A stretch of 64,000 bases of DNA from Apostichopus japonicus (Eukaryota > Echinodermata > Holothuroidea > Aspidochirotida > Stichopodidae). Numbering within the stretch: position 1 is the first letter of the stretch; every line of letters starts with the position of its first letter. The stretch spans positions 22,970,960 to 23,034,959 of the forward strand of contig NC_092563.1 in assembly GCF_037975245.1 (NCBI RefSeq), read 5' to 3'. A model generated the notes under the pieces. It had not been told where the DNA came from. It saw only the letters and a program-made list of their open reading frames with translations, and searched no databases. Shown here one piece after another: positions 34,401 through 43,469 of the stretch. The translations under genes and the position numbers were made by a program.

Positions 34401-37107
34401 AAGGATATGTCCTACTGTAATGTACACAAATCTGAGGGCCTTAAAGATCTGCTTTATTGGCTCCAATTATAGCACGCTATAGCTAGGAAAGTTTTGTGAT
34501 TACATTACACCTGCCATGGTCGTAAATCGACCACAGACTCAACAATTTGCCTGCATTGCTTCTTGAAACTATTAGGCTCTTCATGTAAACAATGAGTGGA
34601 AATATGTTCATGTCTACAGTGTAGTTAATCATACAGCATTCACACAAAGACCCTCATACAAGAAAAAATATGTGGCAGGTGTTGCAGACTAATTGGTAAA
34701 AAGAGGTCATTTTACGACCAAGCAGGTCGATTACGTAATCTCAAGAAACTTTTCCATGATAGCGTGCTATAGTTGGGGTCTATACAGCAGACCTTTAGGT
34801 GCCCTTAAACTTACAAAATGTCTTTAGAAAGTGATAGTCATCAGATTTATCTAACATAATTGAAGGTTGAAGACTGTTTTGTATTAGGGTGGTATTAACT
34901 GGAGGTTAAATTAACATTTCCACCCCAGAGACTATTTTCTGCTTTTTACATAGAACACCTGAGACTTGAAGTAGTACTACTGTAGTTTCTATTTCACATT
35001 AGGACAAACATATATCAGTCAACTTCAAAGGGATTATTCTGTGTGTGTTTTTATCCCTTCTGTTACTGTACGTTATTTGTCATTTAGCCTCTGAAGAAGA
35101 TCCTGCTAGGATCGAAATGTCAGGCCAACTTACTTTCACACATTCTCTTAGGATAAGCAGTTTGCTAACAGTTTTATTTTATTTTGAACTTCAAAGGTAG
35201 TATAGAATAGAAATGGAAAGGCCTTTATCAAAACATTGGATAATTTTCCTCTATAATTTGAAGGATATTGCCACAGGTAGTGAGACTTCATGAGAATCTA
35301 ATTCACAACATAAAGAGTAAGATTTGCCACCAAAACAAAAGAAATCATATGGGGAACAGCTGAAGAATTGCTCATCCTTAGATGATATCTCGGCCTAGAG
35401 GGAACAAGACCTGTCGTGTTCAATTGAGGGCTGGTCTCAGAGAACTTCTTATCACATTTGTCCTTGCAGGAGAAAGTCTACTGCAATGTAGTCCATGTGG
35501 ACAATTTACTGTATTTTCTACGATTTTTTTGTTCCTAACTGAAATATGGCCAAATCTTATCCAGTCGAAGGTTGATAGTGTATAGCAAAATAATTTAAGT
35601 CCACTAATGGCAGGTCTTCTTAGAATTGGAGATGGCTCACAGTTCACATTTCAAGTAAGCAAACGAACAGTCAGAACTCAGAGTGTACAGTACTTGTTTA
35701 GGACAGACTGGTTTAATAAAGCAGTGAAGTAATTACAATAGTCGTGGAGAAAACTAGCAGTTTCATTCTTTTTTGTTTTCTTTATTTTTCACCTTAAACA
35801 TATTTTCATCATAACAGATTTTGTTAACATCGTAAAAGTCATTAACAAATGTAATCATCATTGCTCAAGATTACGCAAACACTTACTACTTTGAGTTCTG
35901 GGACTTCTGTTGTCATTCTTGGTGTTACCCAGATGATGCTGGTGATTGCCTCCTGCAGACCTTCGTCGACGTGTTTCATTGATTCAATCATCCCAAACCT
36001 TGCCAGTAACATGTCACAGTAAAGTTCCACCATCTCCATGGCTTCCACCAAGTAATCTTCCCTGATGATGTGTTCTACCTACAAAACAAATAAAATAAAA
36101 AAATTCCAAACACAGCGAACAAGCCATTTTGAGAATTCTGAACTGTTGTTTGTGTTAAAATATTGAAAAGATTTTTTAAGCAGTTTGAACATTTGAAATA
36201 CCATTTACCCTACTTCTCTCTGATAACTAAATGCAACATGACATACTTAGGTCTCTTAGGTAGCCTTCCTTTTCTCTGTTAGGCTCATTACATCATATTG
36301 AACTGAAATAATTATTTTATGGCATTTCTGTGCGACAAAATCAGTAGAAATATTTGATTTAAAATGTGATAAAGACTGGTGTGAAGTGCACTAAGGGTTA
36401 CATTGCTTCAATAATGAAAGACAACCCACTGGTTATTTTGTATATAAAGGGAAATTTTTGGTCTGGGCTATAAACTTACCCTTATTCTTGCCCTGTCATC
36501 TTTGGCAGCTGCGATGTAGTCTGCTATTTCTTTTCTGGCTTTCTGAGCTAGTTCAGCTGAAGGTATAAAGAATTACATGCAAACAATTACTAGACTGCAG
36601 ACAACCGTTAAGTTAACAAAAACGACGCACAGGAAACTTAAATGCACCAGGCCTTGGGAAAGCATAAAGAGGTAACAGTACTACAGCAGAACTACATACA
36701 CAGGCCATAGACGATTTTGGGCTAGTACGAATGATTCTTAGGAAGCTTTGTTGATCCTCCATCCCTCAGATGAGTAAGTAAGATTTTCCAAAACAACAAA
36801 GCTTGTTGTCCAACAAGTTAAATACAATAATGGAAGTGTTGACAGACTGTTTTACTGTACACAGAAGTCAGAGAATAGTGAATTTTGGTTGTCCAAGACA
36901 ACCGGCAACCTCCCTTTCTCCCCGTTCCTTTTCCTTCCTCTCCCCATTCAAACAAACTCTGATCTTTATTGACATCCCTAAAATGGTTCCAGTAGGAGAT
37001 ACTGAAAAGTCACACTTACTCTTTTTCTTTTCCATCAACTTTAATCTGTTGATGGCAAGTCGGAGATGTGTCCTCAACTTTTGGGAACGATACCCTCCAG
37101 AAAACAT
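19273..37107 (-). CDS. IST1: IST1, ESCRT-III-associated protein, ten coding exons
   Basis: Exons in transcript order: 37107-37020, 36556-36480, 36078-35887, 33670-33587, 32713-32600, 31609-31340, 24553-24476, 20256-20191, 19841-19802, 19493-19273. All have AG/GT borders, and they join to 1230 nt, giving 409 residues; the human protein is about 364. Residues 1-185 are the conserved IST1 helical core (NRLKLMEKKKTELAQKARKE, then VEHIIREDYLVEAME, then GTVNDR and APPKILVERYLIEIA). A Gly/Pro-rich linker follows, and the end DDLDFDELSKRFEDL is the MIT-interacting motif that in this family binds VPS4 and other MIT-domain proteins. Known role: ESCRT-III-like modulator in cytokinetic abscission and endosomal tubule scission. 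Intron 6 is 6.8 kb and carries a putative transposon. Additional small linker exons could have been missed; the core and tail are secure. Confidence 0.93.
19802..19841 (-). CDS. IST1: IST1 coding exon 9
   Basis: 40-nt exon (DPPRYSLAANDPA, ending in phase 1) with a TTCAAAG acceptor and GTAAGT donor. It is kept at the same length in the left duplicate (6612-6651). Confidence 0.82.
20191..20256 (-). CDS. IST1: IST1 coding exon 8
   Basis: 66 nt, 22 codons (PAASAPPGAVGFPSNVPVGY and PQ), between TTTGCAG and GTACAC. The homologous block in the left duplicate is frameshifted and lacks the donor. Confidence 0.82.
20350..20860. repeat. 30-bp minisatellite, long allele in IST1 intron 7
   Basis: About 17 units of roughly 30 bp with two alternating spacer types (cctcaattcataaaac and catcacaccataaaac). 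Because the period is divisible by three, it stays open in several frames and yields repetitive pseudo-proteins on both strands; none is likely real. Confidence 0.95.
20861..24475 (-). other. IST1 intron 7
   Basis: AT-rich intron. I see a pyrimidine/C-rich patch at 23335-23440 and no exon, SINE or inverted repeat that I can support. Confidence 0.5.
24476..24553 (-). CDS. IST1: IST1 coding exon 7
   Basis: 78 nt between TTATAG and GTGAGT, 26 Pro-rich codons (IPPPAPAMNGAPPLPSKPP and on). It is recognised by splice sites, phase 0 and proline bias rather than close conservation. Confidence 0.75.
25433..31254. mobile_element. Putative 5.8-kb DNA transposon in IST1 intron 6
   Basis: The left end at 25433 and the reverse complement of the right end at 31254 both read CAGTACTGTGATCGCTTAAC and continue to GTACAA with one mismatch, a terminal inverted repeat of about 31 bp flanked by TA on each side. 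Inside both ends, about 170 bp is packed with variants of TTCGCACAATT and GCGAT, as in subterminal transposase-binding arrays. No recognisable transposase is seen; the longest interior frames overlap antisense at 28703-29118. It could be one decayed element or two solo ends with unrelated DNA between. TA flanks suggest, but do not prove, a TA-target superfamily. Confidence 0.6.
29219..29256 (+). other. G-quadruplex-capable tract
   Basis: GGGAGGGAGGGTGGG runs on into a G11 block, then GTGGGGGAAGGGG. It satisfies a four-run G-quadruplex pattern on the + strand, which is the template strand for IST1. Confidence 0.7.
31340..31609 (-). CDS. IST1: IST1 coding exon 6, Gly/Pro-rich linker
   Basis: 270 nt, phase 0. 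An acidic start (GEQIEDLLVQLDDD) leads into Gly/Pro/Tyr-rich low-complexity sequence. A 21-bp tandem duplication (31404-31424 and 31425-31445) encodes two GNAFSGP units, likely length-variable. Confidence 0.88.
32600..32713 (-). CDS. IST1: IST1 coding exon 5
   Basis: 114 nt, 38 codons: LVHKLKVDAPPKILVERYL and on to NIPYEPDTAVLN. This closes the structured IST1 core. The donor is GTAGGT. Confidence 0.93.
33587..33670 (-). CDS. IST1: IST1 coding exon 4
   Basis: 84 nt, 28 codons: VSDQLFLKYGKEFGRL and on to MGTVNDR, flanked by CATTAG and GTAAGT. Confidence 0.94.
34441..34798. mobile_element. TTAA-type MITE, copy 1, in IST1 intron 3
   Basis: Ends AGATCTGCTTTATTGG (left) and AGGTCTGCTGTATAG (right, reverse complement), both followed by a TATAGCACGCTAT motif, make inverted repeats of about 40 bp. 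Flanks are TTAA on the left and TTAG on the right, fitting a TTAA duplication with one substitution. About 350 bp, no coding capacity. A second copy lies at 39352-39692. Confidence 0.75.
35088..35128 (+). other. Small stem-loop with hammerhead-like spacing
   Basis: CTGAAGAAGATCC, loop TGCTA, GGATCGAAATGTCAGG. The GATCC/GGATC stem sits between CTGA-AGA and GAAA as in hammerhead ribozyme cores, but CTGAAGA replaces the required CTGATGA, so activity is unlikely. Probably a transposon remnant. Confidence 0.25.
35887..36078 (-). CDS. IST1: IST1 coding exon 3
   Basis: 192 nt, phase 0 at both ends. It encodes VEHIIREDYLVEAMEMVELY and on to TTEVPELKV, the best conserved helices of the IST1 core. Confidence 0.95.
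36480..36556 (-). CDS. IST1: IST1 coding exon 2
   Basis: 77 nt between ACCTTCAG and GTAAGT. Joined to exon 1 it reads TELAQKARKEIADYIAAAKD and on to RARIR, nearly the human sequence. Confidence 0.93.
37020..37107 (-). CDS. IST1: IST1 coding exon 1
   Basis: 88 nt from the start codon to a GTAAGT donor. It encodes MFSGGYRSQKLRTHLRLAIN and on to EKKK, aligning with the family N-terminus. Upstream, CATTACAG ends at 37139, so 37108-37138 is 5' UTR in the same exon and a non-coding exon lies further up. Confidence 0.93.
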
Positions 37108-37336
37108 GTTGATATCAGTTCTTCTCTTACTGTTGAACCTGTAATGGTTAAAGATACAGTATGTGAGTTTATAGGATGATATACAGTAACTAAGCAAATA
37201 AACATTCTTTTTAAAGATCAAATGTAATGAAAATATCTTTGATTTTGGTCTGTGGATACTTTTACCCTCCATCTACTTGATTTCAGCATCTTTTTTAATA
37301 ATGACATAATTTATCAAAATACCTCAGAATACAAAC

Positions 37337-37763
37337 TTCACTGTGTAAAGTTTAGCTGTTTCCTTTGTTCCGAACAAATGCTGCAGTTTAACTTACAAAC
37401 ACAGAAACTATCAGTGCAGTTTAAATCACAATATTACAAAAATTTAGGGAGCATGCAAGTATGTTCAAACGTTCGACATGTTACGGAAAAAAAAGTGATA
37501 TGAGATAAATGGTTACAATTTAACTCGAACAAAGTCCCTGAGGAATACACATATGTTGTTGCCTCTGAAAATCTACCCAACATTATTAATTATGAATGTT
37601 AATTTATAATTATGCACCTTCAAATATAGAGAACTATCATCAAGCAATGTTCAAGGTTGCATGTGTGACTTATGTTTGCTATCTATTTTTGTTTTCAAAA
37701 GGCCAAATTGCATCCAAGAGTGAGGCAGTCTGTGTACCTCATCTTTTTTCATTTCAACTGGTA
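37337..37763. repeat. Diverged repeat upstream of IST1 exon 1, paralogous to 45315-46573
   Basis: Shares ttcgacatg, atctacccaacatta, ttgcatgtgtgacttatg and tttgctat with 45315-46573 in the same order and orientation. It lacks the 778-bp insertion found there and so serves as the empty site. Confidence 0.8.
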
Positions 37764-38802
37764 TGGTGGTGTTGTAACTTCCCATGTCCACTCACTCTGT
37801 GTACTGTGTTCTACATATGTAGCTGCTCGGATAGACAATGTCCCTGCCAAGTTCATAAACTGTCATATCGTACCCACTCAAGAACGCAACTTTAATTAAG
37901 TACTATATTTAGCCAACACAAAAACAGTTTAAATTGAAACAAGAACTTTTTGTACTCTGAAGCTCTTTCATGAATTACTGAGCGCCCTTTCACCAGAATC
38001 ATCCGTTAATCTTTGATGCATGTCCACGGTAGGGACATTTTTGCCGTAAAAAACACAATATTATGTAAATTAAAGCAAGTGCTTCGTGTTTGAAATATTT
38101 CTGCACATCACATAAGTTACTTCTTATGCTGTGTTTGACTGTGGTGCATTGTTCTTTGCATTGTCTCTAATGCCATATATATAACTTCGTTTACAAGTGC
38201 AAAAGTTTCTTAGATTCATGCAAGAAATTTGTAAGCACAAAACAGGTGTCAGTGGGGGTATGTTCAGTTTAAATTGTGTCCACTTGTACAATACAGCACC
38301 TGACTAAGGAAATTTGTTTTACCGCACAGCAAAGAAAGTTGGCAATTTTGAAGTTTAGCCCACAAAGTTTGGTAGCAATAGGGTGCCCCGCACACCAGGC
38401 TCATAAAATTTTGCAAGCCCTGCATAGCCATAGGCAGTACAGCTACTATCTTATTACTAGGCCTAAGCTAGCCTAGGCCTGTGTTTCAAAGTTCAATTTC
38501 AACCAGACTCTGACTGCTTAGCCCTGCCTAAGCACGGAAATCTCACACCCACAGTGAGTTAGCACTAGAATCAGGTACTAGCCTAGATAAGTAACTTCCT
38601 TACTGTACTTATTAAGAATGAGAAATTGCTTTTACTTGTTAGACCGATAGTATGTGTTTGTATACTGTAGCCCTATATGCTACGATAGTCATAATCATTG
38701 ATTGAGTTAGCTAGTACTACTGTAGTATAGTGTAGGCTTACGTTAGCCTGACAGTGATAGTGATACTAACTTTCATTATGATAAATTATAGCCTAGACTC
38801 AC

Positions 38803-38960
38803 CCAGTCTCAAATTAGTTTATTCTTGATTTGAGTCTCGACGATGAGACTTCGTGTGCCTTTAGAAAAATGGCAATGTTCTTGTTTCTTGAGATATCAAT
38901 ATCAGGACCGGGATACGTGTATGGTGTGAACTTCAGGGGCGAAAGTGGTGAAATGAGTAT
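38803..38960 (-). promoter_or_regulatory. IST1: Candidate IST1 non-coding first exon and promoter
   Basis: A clean donor (GACTGG then GTGAGTC) on the minus strand ends at 38803 and could splice to the acceptor at 37139 upstream of the IST1 start codon. The upstream end is unknown. A palindromic TGACGTCA lies about 260 bp further upstream. Confidence 0.35.
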
Positions 38961-39065
38961 ACTGTAGCTCTGCAGTAGGCCTAATGTTATTGATATCGAT
39001 AGACTTTGATTACTGATTCACAGTCACACTGTACAGGACAACTTGTAAGGTCGAAAAATAACACA

Positions 39066-39073
39066 TGACGTCA
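39066..39073. promoter_or_regulatory. CRE-type palindrome TGACGTCA
   Basis: A perfect full cAMP-response-element palindrome in the presumed IST1 promoter region. One occurrence of an 8-mer has limited weight. Confidence 0.3.
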
Positions 39074-39351
39074 TCAATGCTTAGTAATATAGAATGCCAT
39101 TGTGGACAGAATGTGCATGGGTGAGCCGGCTAACCGCTCAAATTGGTGTCAATTGGACTATGATACAGCAATAATATTCAAGAATAAAACGTTAAAAACC
39201 ATTTGTAGTTTTTTTTTTTAACCATACGGCTGAAACAACTTCACACATATATACACGCACTAAAGCGGGGTTTTCACAAGCATGACCCGAGTCACAAGTG
39301 TTCCAAATTTCTAAAACGTTTAGAACCTTTCCACGTACAAAGAGTACATCC

Positions 39352-39692
39352 CACATCTGCTTTATTGGCTCCATTTATAAGTTTGTGATTACGTAATCGA
39401 CCTGCCACGGTCGTAAATCCACCTCAAGCTCTAAGGTTAGCCTGCATAGCTTCTTAGCATCATTTACCATTAACCAACTTTGTGTAACACTGTGTTGAAA
39501 ATGTTCATGTCTACAGTGTAGTTAACCATACAGTGATCACACAAAGACCGTCATACATGAAAAAATATGTGGCAGGTGTTGCAGACTAATTGGTAAAAAG
39601 AGGTCATTTTGCGACCAAGGCTAGTCGATTACGTAATTTCAAGAAACTTTTCCATGATAGCGTGCTACAGTTGGGGTCTATACAGCAGACCT
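39352..39692. mobile_element. TTAA-type MITE, copy 2
   Basis: Same family and orientation as 34445-34794: shared ctttattggctcca, then tgtggcaggtgttgcagac, then gcgtgctacagttggggtct. The right end AGGTCTGC abuts TTAA at 39693-39696; the left end is mutated (cccacatctgc). Confidence 0.7.
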
Positions 39693-39851
39693 TTAAGCTT
39701 GTTTAATTTGTAAGGAACTTGTAAACTTTCTTTTCAAGACGTTCTTTCGGTAAAAAACATACACTAAGACGGGCAAATTCTAAAATTATATATTGAAATA
39801 TTTCAAGAACGTAGGATGCGAATAAAGTTTTTCCAAACAGCAAATTACTAT

Positions 39852-39898
39852 ATTCTACCAGGGAGTTGTTATGTTCCATAACAACTCCCTGATTCTAC
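39852..39898. mobile_element. 33-bp palindrome flanked by a 7-bp direct repeat
   Basis: Bases 39859-39891 form a perfect hairpin: CAGGGAGTTGTTATG, loop TTC, then its exact complement. ATTCTAC lies immediately on both sides (39852-39858 and 39892-39898). A shorter relative with its own 7-bp direct repeat is at 56034-56075. See the first finding. Confidence 0.75.
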
Positions 39899-40594
39899 TA
39901 GGCGCTAGCTACGTTACTCGCTATTAGTTGTGTGGGTATATAACATGACGACCATGACAGGCGTTTAGGGGCGGGTGGGACACCCATGGATGCGCGGCAC
40001 ATCATGTCTATTGTCAGTTATATTTACAGGAATGTTAGTTATTATTTTCACCAAAACGGGTGGCGATCAAGTGAAATGATATGTACTACTATACTGCTTT
40101 GACCTATGGCACTAACCCCCGTAGTGCAAAATAAAATAGCACACCTGTTAATGATGAAACACAATCCCCCTGATAACAAGTACACTAGTCCATATAACGG
40201 CCAACGGCGCCTGAGGTCATTAAGTTCACTTTTTTATATCCCTCCTTGAGCCAAGCCATGTATATCTCATCTCATGTTGTCATATAGTATATACACTGTT
40301 GGATATGGAATTTACTACTGGATTGCACACCATAAAGATTGTTCTTGCAGCTCTTTCAATGACAAGTTCTTGTGTGAACAGTTACAATAGGTATCATGGA
40401 AAACGCGTTTTCGCAACAAAAATATTGTATACTAGATGGAAGATAGGAGGATACTGAATGAACATTTTATATCTCGCAAAAGTTATGGAGAGAAATGATC
40501 ATAACTTGGCGACAGACATCGAGTTTTGGTGAAAACAGAGTGAATTTGTCCATTCATATTAGGGTTTTTTTTTTTTTGCGAATATTGTTTATTT

Positions 40595-41160
40595 TGGTCG
40601 AGTTCTGGTTACCATAAATTCCAGGAGCTGAAAGTATGAGATCGGAGCTGATAATACGATTGTAGCAGTAAAAGAATAAACATAGGTTATAGTTAAATTT
40701 ATATTGGTAAAGTAAACTGCAATCCTGAAGCCATATATGATATTAATTGCACATTTGCTTCATGTACGCTGGTCAAAGAGCGTGGTCGATTATACTTAAA
40801 TATTGATTTAATGATATTATACGATACACCAGTTACTGCTAAATCACTTAAGCAGACCTTGATTAAAGTCAGCTAGGATTCAATATATATACATCTACAA
40901 TTTGGCGACTAGCTCAATATTCCTAGACCTGCAAGATTCCATCAGAGCAGTGAACTTTTTGCTTTCAGTTGGTTATTTAATTATTGTTTGACAACAAAAA
41001 AATCTTACATGCTTGTTGTCTTAGTCAATGTGGGATATCAAAGGAACATTCAACAGACGTAGCAAGTTCCATGAAAGCAAAAGTTTCGTTAGTTCATCAA
41101 CCGTTTAGTCTTTTCGCTTGTGCATACACTGACCATACGTGGATCGCTGATAATACAGAG
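40595..41160 (+). repeat. Orphan SLC35G leader module A
   Basis: Starts ggtcgagttctggtta and ends tttcgcttgtgcatacactg, matching the 5' flank of the SLC35G gene at 47825 almost throughout. Where aagaATGGAT should follow, there is no frame. It is a leader whose gene has been lost. Confidence 0.75.
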
Positions 41161-41164
41161 ACTC

Positions 41165-41560
41165 GGATCTGAGGTAATAAGATTGCAACAGTAAAAGAAA
41201 TAAAATTTTGTTTTATATTGGTAAACTGTAAAGTGAAGCTGTATATGATATGATTGCACGTTTGCTTCATGTATACGCTGGTCAAATTGCATGGTCGTAT
41301 ATAGTTATATAATGATTTTATGATATTATGCAATACACAAATTACTGCTAAGCTCTTAAGCAGAACTTGGTTAAAGTTTACTCGCATTCAACATATGTAC
41401 AATCATCTCAACTTTGGCGATCATATATAGCTTCATATTCCTAGACCTGCAAACACCATTGGACTTTTTCGTTACAAGGTTTTCATACAACTATCGAATG
41501 ACATTCTTACATGCTTGTTGTCTTAGTCTATGTGGAATATCAACGATTACAATAAACATT
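41165..41560 (+). repeat. Orphan SLC35G leader module B
   Basis: A second tandem copy of the same leader sequence (taataagattgcaacagtaa, then ctaagctcttaagcaga, then acatgcttgttgtcttagtc), truncated before the end of the leader. Confidence 0.7.
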
Positions 41561-41683
41561 TATAAACAGTAAATGCTGCTGCAAGAACTGAGTTTACAAA
41601 AATGGCTAATAAGATCAACAGTGATCAGAATTACCCATTGCATACTGTACTAAAAAAGTCGTCAGCACAAATCGAACAGAAAC

Positions 41684-42245
41684 CTCAGATATCCCCACAT
41701 TTTGCCAAAATAAAGAACACAAGTTTACAGAAACTCGTTCATATACCGCGCTGCTTTATTCAATCCGAGCACTAACTTTGTTGTTGTAGCCTGTCTGTTA
41801 TATCGTTTTATGTATTAGGCCCTAACTTTTGTATGTGTAGAATATTTTATACGATATCCTATCATATACCTTTTTTCTTTTCCTTTTATATTAGTTATTC
41901 TTCCTGTGAACGTATTTTATGACTCCTCTTTATAAATTATATATGATACTGGAATAAATACTGAAATCTCAGAAATCCCCACATTTTGCCAAAATAAAGA
42001 ACACAAGTTTACAGAAACTCTTTGATATACCGCGCTGCTTTATTCAATCCGAGCACTAACTTTGTTTGTTGTTGTCTGTTTGTTATATCGTTTTATGTAT
42101 TAACTTTTGTATGTTTAGAGGTATTTTATATGATACCTTTTAACATCTACCATTTTTTTTCTTTTCCTTTTATATTAGTTATTCTTCCTGTTAGCGTATT
42201 TTATGACTCCTCTTTATAAATTATATATGTATACTGGAATAAATA
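41684..42245. repeat. Tandem pair of about 280 bp ending in AATAAATA
   Basis: 41684-41960 and 41966-42245 share ccccacattttgccaaaata, ataccgcgctgctttattca and ctcctttataaattatatat, and each ends in ctggaataaata. The A-rich, AATAAA-bearing ends resemble 3' tails of non-LTR retrotransposons, but no reverse transcriptase is present. Confidence 0.65.
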
Positions 42246-42401
42246 AATATATGAAGGAAGGAACAAAAGAACGTTCGAACAGACGTGTACAGCACATAAC
42301 ACGAAAGCAACATTTTCATTCAACCTTTTTTCAACAGTTCATCTATATCGTATATTCCTTTCGCTTACACGTACACTGATATCAACTGATCATATATACG
42401 A

Positions 42402-43469
42402 ATGGATAATTTAGCTTTAGAATTGGAGGCTCCTACACCAAATGTGAAAGATGGAACGAACACAGAGAATCCCAGCCGACCCGCCGAAGATGATGTTGAC
42501 ATTGGCCGTGAGAAGAAGTTCCTTGGTCACGAAGACATTCCTGCTGAAGACAAAAGACTTACAATCTGGTTAAAAAGGTTGATCCCATCTCGAGGGATGC
42601 TGGTGGCCGTCTTCTTTACCTGTGTCAATGTGTCTATTGAACTGTCGACACCACAAGTCCATCCACATCTAGTGCTAGCATTGTATCCAAATGTCATCAT
42701 GGCTCTTTCATTGATTTGCATAATTGTCACGAGAGCCAAGGTAGTGTACAATATAAAACAGTACCTTTTTCTCGTAGTCTCTGGTGGAGCTTATGCCACT
42801 GGTGCAACGTTTGTTACATTATCCATCAGCAGAATACCGGTTGGGGACGCAGTCGCCATTTTGAATTGCATGCCAATTTTTGGTGGCATTTTTGGTTGGA
42901 TTCTGTTGAGGCAGTCGTTACGGTTACTCGATCTTGTCTTTACAATATTATGCATTGCAGGAGTCGTTTTGATTGCACGGCCCTCTTTCATATTTCCAGC
43001 ATCTGTTCAAAATGACGAAGTAGATGCAATTGGTGTCTTATTGGCCATAGGAGCGGCTTGCTTCATTGGATTTTCCATCACTGCCGGTAGAAAGCTCCAA
43101 GAAATGAGAATAAATGCACTGTGTATATTATTTGTCAATGCTTTCTTCATATTTTTTATCAATGCTATAATATGCACGGTAATGGATGTATGGAGCGCGC
43201 CCAGTCCTTCATATTATTGGGGTTTATCTTTAGCACCTGGGTTGTTCTCATTTCTTGCTCAGATGTGTGTGTTGTTCGCTGTTAAAATGGAACGTGCTGT
43301 CATGGTTACAATCATTTTGACTTTAGGAATAGTTTTCACTTTTATCATGCAAATATTTATTATAAAGATAATTCCTCATTGGTATTCAGCGATAGGATCT
43401 TTCTGTATTTTACTGTCGTGTATTGGAATGTCTGTCCGGAAAGTAAACGAGGAAGAAGTAGAAAGTTAA
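42402..43469 (+). CDS. SLC35G-like multispanning transporter, tandem copy 1
   Basis: An intact 355-residue one-exon frame; human SLC35G1 is about 365. A hydrophilic acidic N-terminus of about 60 residues is followed by about ten hydrophobic segments in two EamA/DMT halves. Family marks: GDAVAILNCMPIFGGIFGW, then LDLVFTILCIAGVVLIARP and the end IPHWYSAIGSFCILLSCIGM, which align with matching blocks of SLC35G1. The start agrees with MDN/MDH starts of the other copies. TM1 is shorter by four residues (MLVAVFFTCVNVSIEL against MLVALLAAILVSVLDVSLKL in copy 2). The substrate is unknown: the drug/metabolite transporter superfamily carries nucleotide sugars and other solutes, and SLC35G1 has been linked to calcium-store regulation and citrate transport. 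About 90 percent alike to copy 2 in the core. Expression cannot be judged. Confidence 0.88.
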   Translation: MDNLALELEAPTPNVKDGTNTENPSRPAEDDVDIGREKKFLGHEDIPAEDKRLTIWLKRLIPSRGMLVAVFFTCVNVSIELSTPQVHPHLVLALYPNVIMALSLICIIVTRAKVVYNIKQYLFLVVSGGAYATGATFVTLSISRIPVGDAVAILNCMPIFGGIFGWILLRQSLRLLDLVFTILCIAGVVLIARPSFIFPASVQNDEVDAIGVLLAIGAACFIGFSITAGRKLQEMRINALCILFVNAFFIFFINAIICTVMDVWSAPSPSYYWGLSLAPGLFSFLAQMCVLFAVKMERAVMVTIILTLGIVFTFIMQIFIIKIIPHWYSAIGSFCILLSCIGMSVRKVNEEEVES

